NCBI RefSeq assembly: GCF_000788395.1
Contig: NZ_CP009889.1
Location: forward strand, 248,001-312,000
Reading direction: 5' to 3'
Source: Pseudoalteromonas piratica
Lineage (GTDB): Bacteria; Pseudomonadota; Gammaproteobacteria; Enterobacterales; Alteromonadaceae
DNA length: 64,000 nucleotides
The translations under genes and the position numbers were made by a program. Below the pieces are notes generated by a model. The model was not told the DNA's origin. It did not search any database and saw nothing but the letters and a program-made list of their open reading frames with translations. This document shows, piece after piece, positions 24,452 through 33,731 of this stretch; positions within the stretch are counted from its first letter, which is position 1; each line of letters starts with the position of its first letter.

Positions 24452-25099
24452 TTAACCGTAGAAAAATTGCGGAATATAAAATTGCCTGCGATTGAGAATA
24501 GTACCGAGCAATTTTCCATTAGAACTGGTGAGCTTGTCTGCGGCTGTTTTAACCACTTGCCATTTGGTCGACTCACACTCAACAACCAATAGGGTTGCAT
24601 CAAAGATACTGCAAATCATGCTGACCTCGGAAGTACCAAGCACATAAGTTGAATCAACAATAATGTAATCGTAATCAGCTTTTAATTCAGCGATTAGTTT
24701 CTCTAGTTTTTGATCTTTGATGATTTGAGAGATGTGTCCTTTAGGGATACCAAGTGGCATGATTTCTAGGTTTTCATTGTCAGTAGAATGACATGCTTGG
24801 CTGATTTCTGCGTTGCCATTCAGGCATTCAGACAAGCCCGGCTGAATTGGTAAAGAGAACACATCGTGTAATTTTGGTGATTGTATATTGCTGTCAATCA
24901 ACAGCACTTTGTAATTATTTTCGAGTGCAAATTTACGCGCTAAACTAATCGCACTCATGGTTTTTCCTTCACCAGATTTGCTGCTGGTCACTAATATAGA
25001 TTGCACTCGCTCACCATCAGACGCTTCCATCAAGTTACTTTCTAAAAGTTTGAGCTCATTTTTAAATGAATCGGCAAGCGCGATGTAGTTGGATGACAT
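24452..25099 (-). CDS. CpsD/CapB-type bacterial tyrosine kinase
   Basis: A 215-aa cytoplasmic P-loop kinase, partner of the Wzz-like protein at 21829. Walker A is SSKSGEGKT (39-47), Walker A' is VLLIDS (Asp69) and Walker B is YDYIIVDS (Asp148). The fold is complete and the catalytic lysine is present. The C-terminus has only scattered tyrosines (RRQFYIPQFFYG) rather than a dense cluster. It is the first gene of exopolysaccharide operon 1. The 280-base region upstream carries a 16-base palindrome that could be its operator. Confidence 0.86.
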   Translation of the reverse strand: MSSNYIALADSFKNELKLLESNLMEASDGERVQSILVTSSKSGEGKTMSAISLARKFALENNYKVLLIDSNIQSPKLHDVFSLPIQPGLSECLNGNAEISQACHSTDNENLEIMPLGIPKGHISQIIKDQKLEKLIAELKADYDYIIVDSTYVLGTSEVSMICSIFDATLLVVECESTKWQVVKTAADKLTSSNGKLLGTILNRRQFYIPQFFYG

Positions 25100-25136
25100 T
25101 GTTTTGACCAGCTTATTATTTGATTTTCATACAATC

Positions 25137-25152
25137 AGTAACAAATGTTACT
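25137..25152. promoter_or_regulatory. Perfect palindrome upstream of exopolysaccharide operon 1
   Basis: AGTAACAAATGTTACT is a perfect 16-base palindrome whose near edge is 38 bases before the ATG of the first operon gene, where a repressor or activator would bind. No sigma-54 signature (GG-N10-GC) and no TTGCA-N3-TGCAA box were found here, so this operon seems to be controlled differently from the syp-like locus. Confidence 0.45.
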
Positions 25153-25378
25153 AAAATAGCAGATTACCGTAAAGCAATTCGTGATATGTTGTAATAGATA
25201 CCCAATTAATTCATTAGTATTAGTTTTTTGATGGATTATTGTTCAATTATAAACGCATTTGTGACCATGCTACGCCTTGGCTAGCGGGCATGGTAGTATT
25301 AGCAATTAACTTTATTTGTTTTCCGGATACTACTCACTATCAGGCGAATTTTATGTTTTTACTTCGGAGTCCTCGCAC

Positions 25379-26596
25379 ATGAAAGTGGCTTACCTGATGT
25401 CACGTTACCCAAAAATTACCGAAACCTTTATTCTGAATGAAGTCTTGGCGCTTGCTGATACAGGTGTTGAAGTATCGCTCTTTCCTCTGCAAAGAGAAAA
25501 AGCCAGCGTGGTGCATCCCAGTGCATTGGCGTTAATGCACAAAGTAACTTTTACGCCTTTTATGTCATTTAGAATTGCGCTCGCGATGCTAAAAGTGCTT
25601 TTTACGCAGCCAATCGAGTTTGTTAAAACTTTATTTAATGTCATCCGATTTAATTTTGCATGCCCAAACTTTTTGCTCGGTGCAATCGCTTTTTTCCCTA
25701 AGGCGGTTTATTTTTCAACGCTGTTTAAACAACAAGGCATTACGCATATTCATGCGCATTTTGCCAATCATCCGGCCATGGTCGCTTACGTCATTAAGCA
25801 ACTTTCAGGCATTGGCTATTCGTTTACCGCGCACGGGTCAGATATTCATAAGCGCCAACATATGTTGTCAGAAAAATTTAACGCAGCTAAGTTTGCGGTG
25901 ATGATCTCTCAGTATAATGAACGATTTTTTTATACACACACTGGCCTTTTACATAATGACAAGCTTCAGATCGTAAGATGTGGTGTTGATACGCAATTAT
26001 TTACCCCAAAAATACACACTAATAATGATATTACGCAGATTTTATGTGTTGCTTCGTTACGCGAAGTTAAAGGGCATTGTTATTTGATTGAGGCCTGTGC
26101 ACAGTTAAAAAGTCAAGAGATCCCTTTTCATCTAACGTTGATCGGTGATGGCCCTATGCGCGGCGCACTTGAAGCACAAATTAATCAATTAAACCTGGAA
26201 AACGAAGTCACTTTATTAGGTGCACAGCCGCAGCAGAAAATTCTTGAAAGCCTTGCTATCAGCGATGTCTTTACCTTGACAAGCTTTCAAACGGCATCAG
26301 GTAACCGAGAAGGGATACCCGTGGTGATTATGGAAGCAATGGCGTGCGGTTTGCCTGTGGTTGCTTCTGATGTAAGTGGCATTCCTGAATTAGTGAATAA
26401 CGGTAAAACAGGCCTACTGTGTGAGACGCAAAATCCCAAGAGCATCGCCGATAAACTCTCAATCTTATGCAGTGATAGTGAAACACGTCGCACCATGGGT
26501 ATGGCTGGACGTACTTTTGTCGAACAAGAATTTGATTTAGTGAAAAATGCCTATAAGCTTGCCAAACTTTTCAAACGCTATGCAAAAAATGACTAA
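25379..26596 (+). CDS. Glycosyltransferase family 4
   Basis: A 405-aa GT-B enzyme. I chose the ATG at 25379 (MKVAYLMSRYPKITETFILNE), which is the conserved start of this family and has GGAG upstream; an earlier in-frame start adds 21 unlikely residues. The C-terminal donor domain has ILCVASLREVKGH, LIGDGPMRG and the nucleotide-binding EGIPVVIMEAMACGLPVVAS with its conserved Glu residues. It is divergent from exopolysaccharide operon 1 and shares the intergenic region, so it probably contributes to the same polymer. Confidence 0.86.
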   Translation: MKVAYLMSRYPKITETFILNEVLALADTGVEVSLFPLQREKASVVHPSALALMHKVTFTPFMSFRIALAMLKVLFTQPIEFVKTLFNVIRFNFACPNFLLGAIAFFPKAVYFSTLFKQQGITHIHAHFANHPAMVAYVIKQLSGIGYSFTAHGSDIHKRQHMLSEKFNAAKFAVMISQYNERFFYTHTGLLHNDKLQIVRCGVDTQLFTPKIHTNNDITQILCVASLREVKGHCYLIEACAQLKSQEIPFHLTLIGDGPMRGALEAQINQLNLENEVTLLGAQPQQKILESLAISDVFTLTSFQTASGNREGIPVVIMEAMACGLPVVASDVSGIPELVNNGKTGLLCETQNPKSIADKLSILCSDSETRRTMGMAGRTFVEQEFDLVKNAYKLAKLFKRYAKND

Positions 26597-26638
26597 TCTA
26601 TATTTTTGTGAATCAGTGATTGATTATAGTTAGTGGAT

Positions 26639-26998
26639 TTATTCAATCCCGACACAGGCCGTGTAGCGTTTTGCGATTTTTACGACCGTGTCTTTTGATT
26701 CAACAACTTCATTGTCATTTTTAAAAATACGTTGTTCACACATATTACGCATATTTGAGAAGGTTCTTAAACATTCACGGGGACTTTTGCCGCCGGATAG
26801 TTGAAATGATTCATCATTGCAAAATTCTAAGGCAAGCACATTTGAAGCAAGCTTTATTTCGCTTATTTTAACATCGGTTCGTTCTGCTTTTTGTAGCAAA
26901 TCTTGGTAATTAGTGATGGGCTTTGTGGTGTATTTGGTGTGGTAAAGATAAATGCCACTGAGCACAATGCAGAGCAGTGCAATAAACCTCATAATCAT
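26639..26998 (-). CDS. Small membrane-anchored hypothetical protein
   Basis: A 119-aa protein with an N-terminal hydrophobic helix (about 3-20) that could be a signal anchor. The rest is soluble, with four cysteines (LEFCND, RECLRTF, NMCEQR, TACVGIE), an even number that suits two disulfides in the periplasm. I recognise no domain. It converges with the glycosyltransferase at 25379 and is separated from the transporter gene by about 200 bases. It has no visible partner. Confidence 0.55.
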   Translation of the reverse strand: MIMRFIALLCIVLSGIYLYHTKYTTKPITNYQDLLQKAERTDVKISEIKLASNVLALEFCNDESFQLSGGKSPRECLRTFSNMRNMCEQRIFKNDNEVVESKDTVVKIAKRYTACVGIE

Positions 26999-27209
26999 TC
27001 CTTTGATATTGATTCTATTATGTTAATTATTTGTTGACGGTGGATTCTACCCTAGCTTTGATCGAAAAATAAACAGTTTTTTTAGCGAATAATAATTAAA
27101 TAGAAGCTCGCATTGAGAAAAAGGCACTATAAGTTTGGTTGCGGTGCTGATTACAAGGTGATGTGTATCTCTCACGCCACCTTATAATCGCATTGTATTT
27201 AATAATTAT

Positions 27210-28955
27210 TTAATGAGGGTCCAGTGCAACTTCGGCATCTTGTTGCGCCTTTTCTAACTTTTCAGCAGCAAAATAATTAAATAGCCAAAGGGCAAGGGCT
27301 GTAATAAAGGCTATTGCAGCACATAACAACCAAAAACTCCCAGGCTCATTGGCTTCCACAGCCCACTTGTTATAGCCCCAACCAGAGAGCTTACCTGCAA
27401 ACAAAAAGCCAATAGCAGAGGCTGTGTAAAGATAGCCTTGATACATTGCTGCTTTATCTTTTGGCATCACTGAGGCCACGTACTCCTGCTGTTTTGGTGA
27501 AGCCATCATTTCACCTAGAGAGAAAATCAGCAAAGCGGCAACCGCGAGCGAGCCACTGACAATAGCCCCAGCATTGTTGTTAGCAAGTAGCAGATAACTG
27601 CTGGCGATCATCAATGCGCCGGCAATAATGACATAGAAGGTTTTAAAGCGTGCACTTAAAGCTGAAACCAGCACTTGCAATAGTACAATAGAACCAAAGT
27701 TAACTGCGGCAATATACTCAGGCTTAAACTGACGATAATCGTTTGCCCATTGTGCCGCTAATGCTGAAATTTCTTCTTGGCTTAAATTATTTAATGACGT
27801 TAGGTGCTGTGTTAATACGTCGCTGGGAATGCGTACATTATAATTAGTGAGTTCAAGGTAGGCTTTGTGAAAACTGGCTGATTGGTTGTAATCAAATTGT
27901 GTCGCAAGTGCTGTTATGGCTTGTGAAAGCTGCGGCACATTGACATATGAAGCCGCTTCACCAAAGCTGGGATGAAGTAAGTACGCCAGTTGCACTAAAT
28001 CTGAGCTATCAACATAATCGCGGATAAATAATGGCAAGGTAATAAAAATTTGCATATATACCAACCAGAAACCGCTCAAAATCAAAATAAGTAGCAGAAA
28101 GGGTTTATTGCCCATCGCTATTTTACTGGAGTACCACGCTTTCCCAGATTTTGGGGCTAATACATGCCAAATTAAATTAATTACTAACCAGATGCCAATA
28201 AAGCTGTAAGCGAATTGCTCTGTAATTAATTTTGTACCGGGTAACATAAACGCAATGAGTATTGGAAAAACAAGTAGCGCAAAACGACCATTGCCCAGTA
28301 CTTCACGCATTTCTATCAGAATATCTTTAAGTGGTTTGGCGGGCGTGTTTTTACGGATTTCTTCTGTTGGGTCTTTATAAAAGAGGGTGACAGGAATAAA
28401 GTTAATGGCAATCCACACTGCGGCCATAATAAACACCATATCCCAGCTTGTATCACGCATAATACCTGCGATCACCGGGCCTAAAAATCCACCCACATTC
28501 ACCATCATATAAAATACGCCAAAGCCTAAACTGCGATTGCTGTCATTGGTCGCGTGCGAAACGGTGCCGGTGATCAATGGTTTGAAAATACCAGCGCCAA
28601 TTGCAACACCCATAAAGGCTAAGAAAAATGTACTGTAACTATTGACTTGACCAAGCAAGTAGTAACAAGGCGTCATCATGGCAAATGCGACAAGCAGCAT
28701 TTTTTTGTAACCATAGCGATCACCTAATGCGCCTGTAAGAGCAGGCAAAAGATAAATACAAAAGGGGACTAGACCTTGTAAAAACCCCCGCTGCTCATCA
28801 CTGAACCCCATACCACCTTGCAACACTGGGCTAGTCATATACAGTGACGATACGGTAAAAAAGCCATACCAAGCTAATCGTTCAAATATTTCCATGATAT
28901 TGGCAACATAAAAGCTGCTGCCAAATGGACTTCGCAAACGCGTTTGAGTTGTCAT
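27210..28955 (-). CDS. POT/PTR-like major facilitator transporter
   Basis: A 581-aa inner-membrane transporter with 12 or more helices. The N-terminal half has the POT-type pattern: EIFERLAWYGFFTVSSLYMT in helix 1 (the ExxER-like motif), then GALGDRYGYKKML after helix 2 and GAGIFKPLITGTVSH. A large insert of about 120 residues lies between the sixth to eighth helices. POT members import di- and tripeptides with protons; the substrate here is inferred. I used the ATG at 28955 because AGAAG precedes it and the conserved region starts soon after. The gene is monocistronic. Confidence 0.8.
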   Translation of the reverse strand: MTTQTRLRSPFGSSFYVANIMEIFERLAWYGFFTVSSLYMTSPVLQGGMGFSDEQRGFLQGLVPFCIYLLPALTGALGDRYGYKKMLLVAFAMMTPCYYLLGQVNSYSTFFLAFMGVAIGAGIFKPLITGTVSHATNDSNRSLGFGVFYMMVNVGGFLGPVIAGIMRDTSWDMVFIMAAVWIAINFIPVTLFYKDPTEEIRKNTPAKPLKDILIEMREVLGNGRFALLVFPILIAFMLPGTKLITEQFAYSFIGIWLVINLIWHVLAPKSGKAWYSSKIAMGNKPFLLLILILSGFWLVYMQIFITLPLFIRDYVDSSDLVQLAYLLHPSFGEAASYVNVPQLSQAITALATQFDYNQSASFHKAYLELTNYNVRIPSDVLTQHLTSLNNLSQEEISALAAQWANDYRQFKPEYIAAVNFGSIVLLQVLVSALSARFKTFYVIIAGALMIASSYLLLANNNAGAIVSGSLAVAALLIFSLGEMMASPKQQEYVASVMPKDKAAMYQGYLYTASAIGFLFAGKLSGWGYNKWAVEANEPGSFWLLCAAIAFITALALWLFNYFAAEKLEKAQQDAEVALDPH

Positions 28956-29181
28956 ATTTATGCTTCTTTTTATTTTGAATATTGTATGCAATATATCAAA
29001 GGTAGCAGTTTTAGCAACAATGACGCGATTATCCGCATGTAAATCTGGGTATTGAGTTTATTTTATTTCTACCCAAATGACGTTAAATGATTAATAAGTA
29101 GAATTATATTTCTCAAAAGTGAGCGATTTTTTTTAAAAATCTGTATAACAGAAGCATTGTCCATAAACTGAGTAATTTAAA

Positions 29182-29988
29182 ATGAACTACAAAAACACAT
29201 TACTTCCACTGTCAATTATTGCAGCAAGTATGCTTTCTTTTTCTACAGCGGCAAATGCGTCAGCAGGTATCGACAACAGTCATCGAAGTGAAGCAAACCA
29301 AGCGCGAGACGAGTTTCGTAAACCTTATCAAACGTTGGCCTTCTTTGGCGTAAAACCCACTGATAAAGTTGTTGAAATAATGCCAGGCGGCGGTTGGTAT
29401 ACTGAAGTACTTGCGCCAATGCTTGCCGATCAAGGTCAGCTTGTTGCTGCTCATTACCCAACTACAACAAGCTCTAAATACCGTAAGCGCTCACGTGAAA
29501 ACTTTGAGAAGAAGTTGAACGATAATAAAAAGGTGTATGGCAATGTGGTCATTGCAGACTTTGACCCGAATGCAGCGGTTGATAGTAAAACCAAAGATGC
29601 GGATGTTGTATTAACATTCAGAGGGTTACACGGCCTACAAAATGGCAATCAACTTGCTGCAGCGTTTAGTCAATTTAACCAAATGCTTAAAAAAGGCGGT
29701 AAATTAGGTGTTGTACAGCACCAAGCACCAGCAGGGTTTGATCCTGTGGCGACTGCGAAAAAGGGGTATTTACCTAAATCGCATGTGGTTGCTGTTGCCA
29801 AAGCGGCAGGTTTTGATTTAGAAGCCGAAGCGTATTTTCACAACAATGCAAAAGATCGCATTATCATTGAAAACGTAGAAGCAGGTGTATGGGCTTTACC
29901 TCCTTCTTTAAACGCTAAAGATGATAAAGAGAAGTTTCAAGCGGTGGGTGAATCGAACCGTATGACGTTATTATTTAAAAAGCGTTAA
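29182..29988 (+). CDS. Exported class I methyltransferase-like protein
   Basis: A 268-aa protein with a clear signal peptide (about 1-27, ending ANASA) followed by a Rossmann-type methyltransferase fold. The SAM-binding motif is degenerate but visible as KVVEIMPGGGWYTEVLAPML. A second region (DADVVLTFRGLHGLQ) and LKKGGKLGVVQHQAP match later strands. Proteins like this are widespread in Proteobacteria and are annotated as predicted methyltransferases although they appear to be periplasmic, where SAM is absent, so the true reaction is uncertain. It has its own terminator and no co-transcribed partner. Confidence 0.78.
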   Translation: MNYKNTLLPLSIIAASMLSFSTAANASAGIDNSHRSEANQARDEFRKPYQTLAFFGVKPTDKVVEIMPGGGWYTEVLAPMLADQGQLVAAHYPTTTSSKYRKRSRENFEKKLNDNKKVYGNVVIADFDPNAAVDSKTKDADVVLTFRGLHGLQNGNQLAAAFSQFNQMLKKGGKLGVVQHQAPAGFDPVATAKKGYLPKSHVVAVAKAAGFDLEAEAYFHNNAKDRIIIENVEAGVWALPPSLNAKDDKEKFQAVGESNRMTLLFKKR

Positions 29989-29998
29989 TCATGACCCT

Positions 29999-30027
29999 AA
30001 GAGGGCAAGTTAGTCTGGCCCTCTTTT
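29999..30027 (+). terminator. Terminator after the methyltransferase-like gene
   Basis: An 8-bp stem (AAGAGGGC at 29999-30006 paired with GCCCTCTT at 30018-30025) with an 11-base loop is followed by T residues. It lies 10 bases after the stop codon. Confidence 0.75.
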
Positions 30028-30085
30028 AGAAAATTGCTATAGTTAATATGAAAGTGATTTTTATTTATTTGGCACGGAGTGGTTT

Positions 30086-31213
30086 ATGGAAGAAGCATGC
30101 CCACTAACCTTGTTTTCTCGTCGACGCTATCTTTCGTCCCGTGATGTTTACCAAAGCTTTTTAGAAACAATACTTCAGTTATCAGGCAGTCAAATTGGTT
30201 ATTTACATCTGGTTAATCAGGATGAAATTGCACTTACTGTGTGGTCACAAAAAGTCTTTGAAATGTGCTCAACTGTGCACGCCAATCATTATAAATTATC
30301 AGAAGCCGGTATTTGGGCTGACAGTATCAGGCAATTAAAACCTGTTATTCATAATAACTATCAAGATATCGACGAATCACAAAAAAACGGCTTACCAGCA
30401 GGGCACTTCCCGGTCATCTCACATGTTAGCTTTCCTATTTTAAAAAAGGCTCAAGTAATTGCCGTGTTAGGTATTGGGAACAGTGATTTGCCATATGAGC
30501 AGAGCTTTGTTGAAGAAATTAACGAGAAGATAAATCGCAATTGGCATCTGGTTGAAGAAAAAATCGCATCTACTGAGCAAATAGAAAGTCAGTTACTAGC
30601 ACGCTATGAATCTATGCCCAAGCAGGAAGTGCTGTTAAAAATGCTTAGCGCGCTTTCTAATGCATTTGAACTACGAGACGAATACACCAGCGAGCATCAA
30701 CGTAATGTTTCGATAATTGCATCGAAAATAGCACGTACAATGGAACTCCCTGAACGTATTATTGAAGCGGTGACAATTGGTGGCTTGGTGCATGATATTG
30801 GAAAAATAGTGGTGCCATCTGAAATTTTAAATAAAGCACGCAAGCTAATGCCTGCGGAAATGGAATTGATAAAATTACACCCTAAAATGGGCGCGGATAT
30901 TTTCCGCGATATCGATTTGCCTTTTCATTTAACAGAAATGATTGAACAACATCATGAAAGGTTGGATGGTTCTGGTTATCCAAATGGGTTGAAAGGTGAA
31001 GATATTTCCCTTGAGGCACGAATAATCGCGGTAGCAGATACATTTGATGCCATGGCATCTGACAGGCCTTATCGCTATTCACCAGGAAGAGAGGCCGCAG
31101 TGGCTGAATTAAAGGCGAACCGTAATATTAAATATGACGTGTACGTTGTTGACGCATTTCTTGAACTGTTGGAAACCGATCCCGATTTACAGCCGGGCTT
31201 AATGCACGCGTAA
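30086..31213 (+). CDS. GAF and HD-GYP domain protein (cyclic-di-GMP phosphodiesterase)
   Basis: A 375-aa cytoplasmic protein. Residues 10-160 form a GAF-type sensor (SRRRYLSSRDVYQSFLETIL, GSQIGYLHLV). Residues 185-370 form an HD-GYP domain with the metal-binding HDIGK (236-240), HH at 289-290 and the signature GSGYPNGLKG. All key residues are present, so it should hydrolyse cyclic-di-GMP, a signal that commonly lowers biofilm exopolysaccharide. It is placed between two polysaccharide loci but has its own promoter region. CGGAG lies before the start. Confidence 0.88.
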   Translation: MEEACPLTLFSRRRYLSSRDVYQSFLETILQLSGSQIGYLHLVNQDEIALTVWSQKVFEMCSTVHANHYKLSEAGIWADSIRQLKPVIHNNYQDIDESQKNGLPAGHFPVISHVSFPILKKAQVIAVLGIGNSDLPYEQSFVEEINEKINRNWHLVEEKIASTEQIESQLLARYESMPKQEVLLKMLSALSNAFELRDEYTSEHQRNVSIIASKIARTMELPERIIEAVTIGGLVHDIGKIVVPSEILNKARKLMPAEMELIKLHPKMGADIFRDIDLPFHLTEMIEQHHERLDGSGYPNGLKGEDISLEARIIAVADTFDAMASDRPYRYSPGREAAVAELKANRNIKYDVYVVDAFLELLETDPDLQPGLMHA

Positions 31214-31312
31214 GGCTACTAGATAAGACCTTAGTCTAATCTTTCCAGCATATACTAGCCCTAGTAATAGGGCTTAAATCTTTATAGTATCGAATAAAAA
31301 TAATAATGGGGA

Positions 31313-32836
31313 ATGAACGTGGCGGATCCAATTAAAAGAATCGTTATTGTAGGTGGTGGCACGACAGGATGGATGGCGGCGGCGAGTTTATCGCGTTATG
31401 TTCAAGATAAGGATATGACGCTGACGCTAATAGAGTCACCAGATATCAATACGGTAGGGGTGGGCGAAGCAACCATTCCAAATTTTGTCGATTTTAACCG
31501 TAATTTAGGCATTAACGATGCTGAATTAATTAAAGCCACACAAGCGACCTTTAAACTTGGGATTGAGTTTGAAGAGTGGTCGCAAAAAGGCGAGCGTTTT
31601 TTTCACCCTTTTGCAGCTTATGGCGCACCCATCGAAAATTTGGATTTTCATCAGTATATCAACAAGCTAAATGCAGAAGGCAAACAGCTGGATATTGAAG
31701 ATTACAGTTTCCCAATTCAGCTTGCCAAAAAAGGTGGATTTGCACAGCCAAACCCCAATCAAAACAATCCGCTGGCGCAATATTCCTATGCTTATCATAT
31801 TGATGCTGTGTTATACGCCAAGTTTTTAACAGAGTTTTCAGTAAAACGCGGTGTGGACCATATTTTAGCGAATGTCAGTGAGGTTAAACTCAATGCTGAA
31901 AATGGCTTTATCCAAGCGCTCACCCTTGATAATGGTAAACACATTGAGGGTGATTTATTTATTGATTGCTCAGGTTTTAAAGGTGTATTAATTGAAGGGG
32001 CGATGGGTATTGGCCTTGATGATTTGAGTCATTTGCTACCTTGTGACAGCGCTGTCGCTGTGCAAACGGAGTTGGTGGGTGAACCCACGCCTTATACCCG
32101 CGCAATTGCCAAAGAAGCCGGTTGGCAATGGTGTATTCCGCTGCAGCACCGTATGGGTAATGGCTATATTTATTCAAGCAAATTTACATCTGATGAAGAG
32201 GCGAAACAAAGCCTGCTAAATAGTGTAAAAGGGCGCACAATTACGGATGTAAAAACCTTTAAGTTTCCACTTGGCAGGCGCAAAGTGAGCTGGCATAAAA
32301 ACTGTTTTGCCCTTGGTTTAGCTGCTGGCTTTCTAGAGCCGTTGGAGTCTTTAGGGATTTCGTTAATTCAAACCGCGCTTGCTAAACTGATGACTTTCTT
32401 TCCTGATATGTCGTTTAATCAAGCAGATATTGACGAGGTAAATCGCCTGCATAATGATGAGTTAGACCGCATTGTTGACTTTTTATTAGTGCACTACAAA
32501 CTAACACAACGCACCGACACCGCTTTTTGGCGCTATTGCCAAGAAATGCCCATTCCAAAAACACTAGAACATAAAATTGCCATGTATAAAAATCGTGGTC
32601 ATGTGGTAATGTACGACAATGAATCATTTCAACAAGCCAGCTGGCTTTCAATGTTTTATGGCTTTAATGTTAGCCCATCTCGTTACGATGTACGTTTAGA
32701 TCACTTTAATTCAAGCGCGATTGCTGAAAGTTTGGCGAAAATGAAAGCGCAAATTACGATGGCAGCGAATAATTGTTTGAGTCATCAGGCATTTATTGAT
32801 AAACATTGTAAAGCAAATAATGATGTCAAAAATTAA
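31313..32836 (+). CDS. Flavin-dependent tryptophan-halogenase-like protein
   Basis: A 507-aa FADH2-dependent halogenase-family enzyme, normal length. The FAD motif is IVGGGTTGWMAA (12-23). The catalytic lysine that forms the chloramine in PrnA-type enzymes matches Lys81 in QATFKLGIEF. The WxWxIP motif appears as AGWQWCIPL, with Cys in the fourth position; FLEPLESLGISLIQ is the conserved region near the active-site Glu. The substrate may be tryptophan, another indole or a bound peptide. It needs reduced flavin; a flavin-reductase-like gene lies 2.8 kb away. A GTG at 31319 is an alternative start with better spacing from GGGGA. It is followed after 2 bases by an acetyltransferase gene. Confidence 0.85.
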   Translation: MNVADPIKRIVIVGGGTTGWMAAASLSRYVQDKDMTLTLIESPDINTVGVGEATIPNFVDFNRNLGINDAELIKATQATFKLGIEFEEWSQKGERFFHPFAAYGAPIENLDFHQYINKLNAEGKQLDIEDYSFPIQLAKKGGFAQPNPNQNNPLAQYSYAYHIDAVLYAKFLTEFSVKRGVDHILANVSEVKLNAENGFIQALTLDNGKHIEGDLFIDCSGFKGVLIEGAMGIGLDDLSHLLPCDSAVAVQTELVGEPTPYTRAIAKEAGWQWCIPLQHRMGNGYIYSSKFTSDEEAKQSLLNSVKGRTITDVKTFKFPLGRRKVSWHKNCFALGLAAGFLEPLESLGISLIQTALAKLMTFFPDMSFNQADIDEVNRLHNDELDRIVDFLLVHYKLTQRTDTAFWRYCQEMPIPKTLEHKIAMYKNRGHVVMYDNESFQQASWLSMFYGFNVSPSRYDVRLDHFNSSAIAESLAKMKAQITMAANNCLSHQAFIDKHCKANNDVKN

Positions 32837-32838
32837 TC

Positions 32839-33297
32839 ATGTTAGTACCGTTTACAAAAGACCATATTGAACAACTTACAAGCTGGTTTCCAGATGAAGC
32901 CAGTCTTGTTAAGTGGTCAGGTCCTGGGTTTCGTTACCCTTTTACAGAAGACACTTTCTTTCAAGATTTAAACACAGAGAAGCTACCTTCATTTTGCTTG
33001 TTTTGCGAACAAGGTAAGTTTGCTGCTTTTGGGCAATTTTACAATCGCCTTGAGCGCATTCACCTTGCGCGCTTGGTAGTGAATCCAGAACTTCGTGGTA
33101 AAGGTATCGCAGAGCGTTTAATTTATAGTTTAATCCAAAAGGGTATAGCCCAGTTTAAGTTAAACAGTGCTTCGCTGTTTGTTTTGTCAGATAATTTACC
33201 TGCAATAACGGCCTATCAAAAAGCTGGGTTTGAAATTGCAAATTACCCCACTGAAATCCCCTTAGAAAATTGTCGCTATATGATTAAAGCGTTATAA
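32839..33297 (+). CDS. GNAT-family N-acetyltransferase
   Basis: A 152-aa acetyl-CoA-dependent transferase. The acetyl-CoA site is seen in LARLVVNPELRGKGIAERLI (V/R-x-x-G-x-G/A, about 74-93), followed by VLSDNLPAITAYQKAGFE, the usual C-terminal motif. The N-terminal part (WFPDEASLVKWSGP) resembles members that act on amines or aminoglycoside-like substrates. It begins 2 bases after the halogenase stop, so the two genes are almost certainly co-transcribed and may work on the same metabolite. Confidence 0.82.
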   Translation: MLVPFTKDHIEQLTSWFPDEASLVKWSGPGFRYPFTEDTFFQDLNTEKLPSFCLFCEQGKFAAFGQFYNRLERIHLARLVVNPELRGKGIAERLIYSLIQKGIAQFKLNSASLFVLSDNLPAITAYQKAGFEIANYPTEIPLENCRYMIKAL

Positions 33298-33298
33298 G

Positions 33299-33544
33299 CT
33301 AACGGTGCTTGTACTGTGTTTTACAATAACCTCTTGAGATATCTGGATTTCGCAGTTTCAAATGCTTAGTGTTTCGACCAGTTACGCGCGCTCGCCATAG
33401 TCGAAAGCTTGCTGGTTTTAACGTCTGCCTCATTAAACGAATTACGTTTTTTTCAGATAGGCCATACAGAGTTTCAATGGCTTCAAAAGGGGTTCTATCT
33501 TCCCATGCCATTTCGATAATTCGAGATTGTTCAGATTCGGTCAT
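33299..33544 (-). CDS. Small conserved protein of the TIGR03643/DUF2805 type
   Basis: An 81-aa basic protein beginning MTESEQSRIIEMAWEDRTPFE. The spacing of AIETLYGLSEKNVIRLMRQTLKP suggests a helix-turn-helix-like core, and the tail (SFRLWRARVTGRNTKHL) is rich in Arg and Lys, so nucleic-acid binding is plausible. I recognise it as a short conserved family found beside unrelated genes in marine bacteria. A TTG at 33559 is an alternative start; neither has a strong ribosome site. It converges with the acetyltransferase gene, one base apart. Confidence 0.65.
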   Translation of the reverse strand: MTESEQSRIIEMAWEDRTPFEAIETLYGLSEKNVIRLMRQTLKPASFRLWRARVTGRNTKHLKLRNPDISRGYCKTQYKHR

Positions 33545-33731
33545 GTGTTTTGATATCAATTTAGAAAGATAGTTGTTACGCGTTAACAGCGGGTATTGAT
33601 CAGTGAAACATATAAATAAGCTGTTGGTATGTGTTTGTGTACTTTGCTTACACGTAAAATTTTAGCGCTTTAATTTATCCTTTTGAGCAAACCTGCTACC
33701 CTTCGCACATTCATGATTGAGAGCTAAAAAT

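Noticed and set aside
25263..25292. Inverted repeat ACCATGC/GCATGGT between operon 1 and the 25379 gene as a terminator
   Set aside because: The loop is long, no T run follows on either strand, and it lies between divergent starts rather than after a gene.
27155..27183. Imperfect hairpin after the POT-like transporter gene as a terminator
   Set aside because: The stem has internal mismatches and no T run follows on the minus strand.
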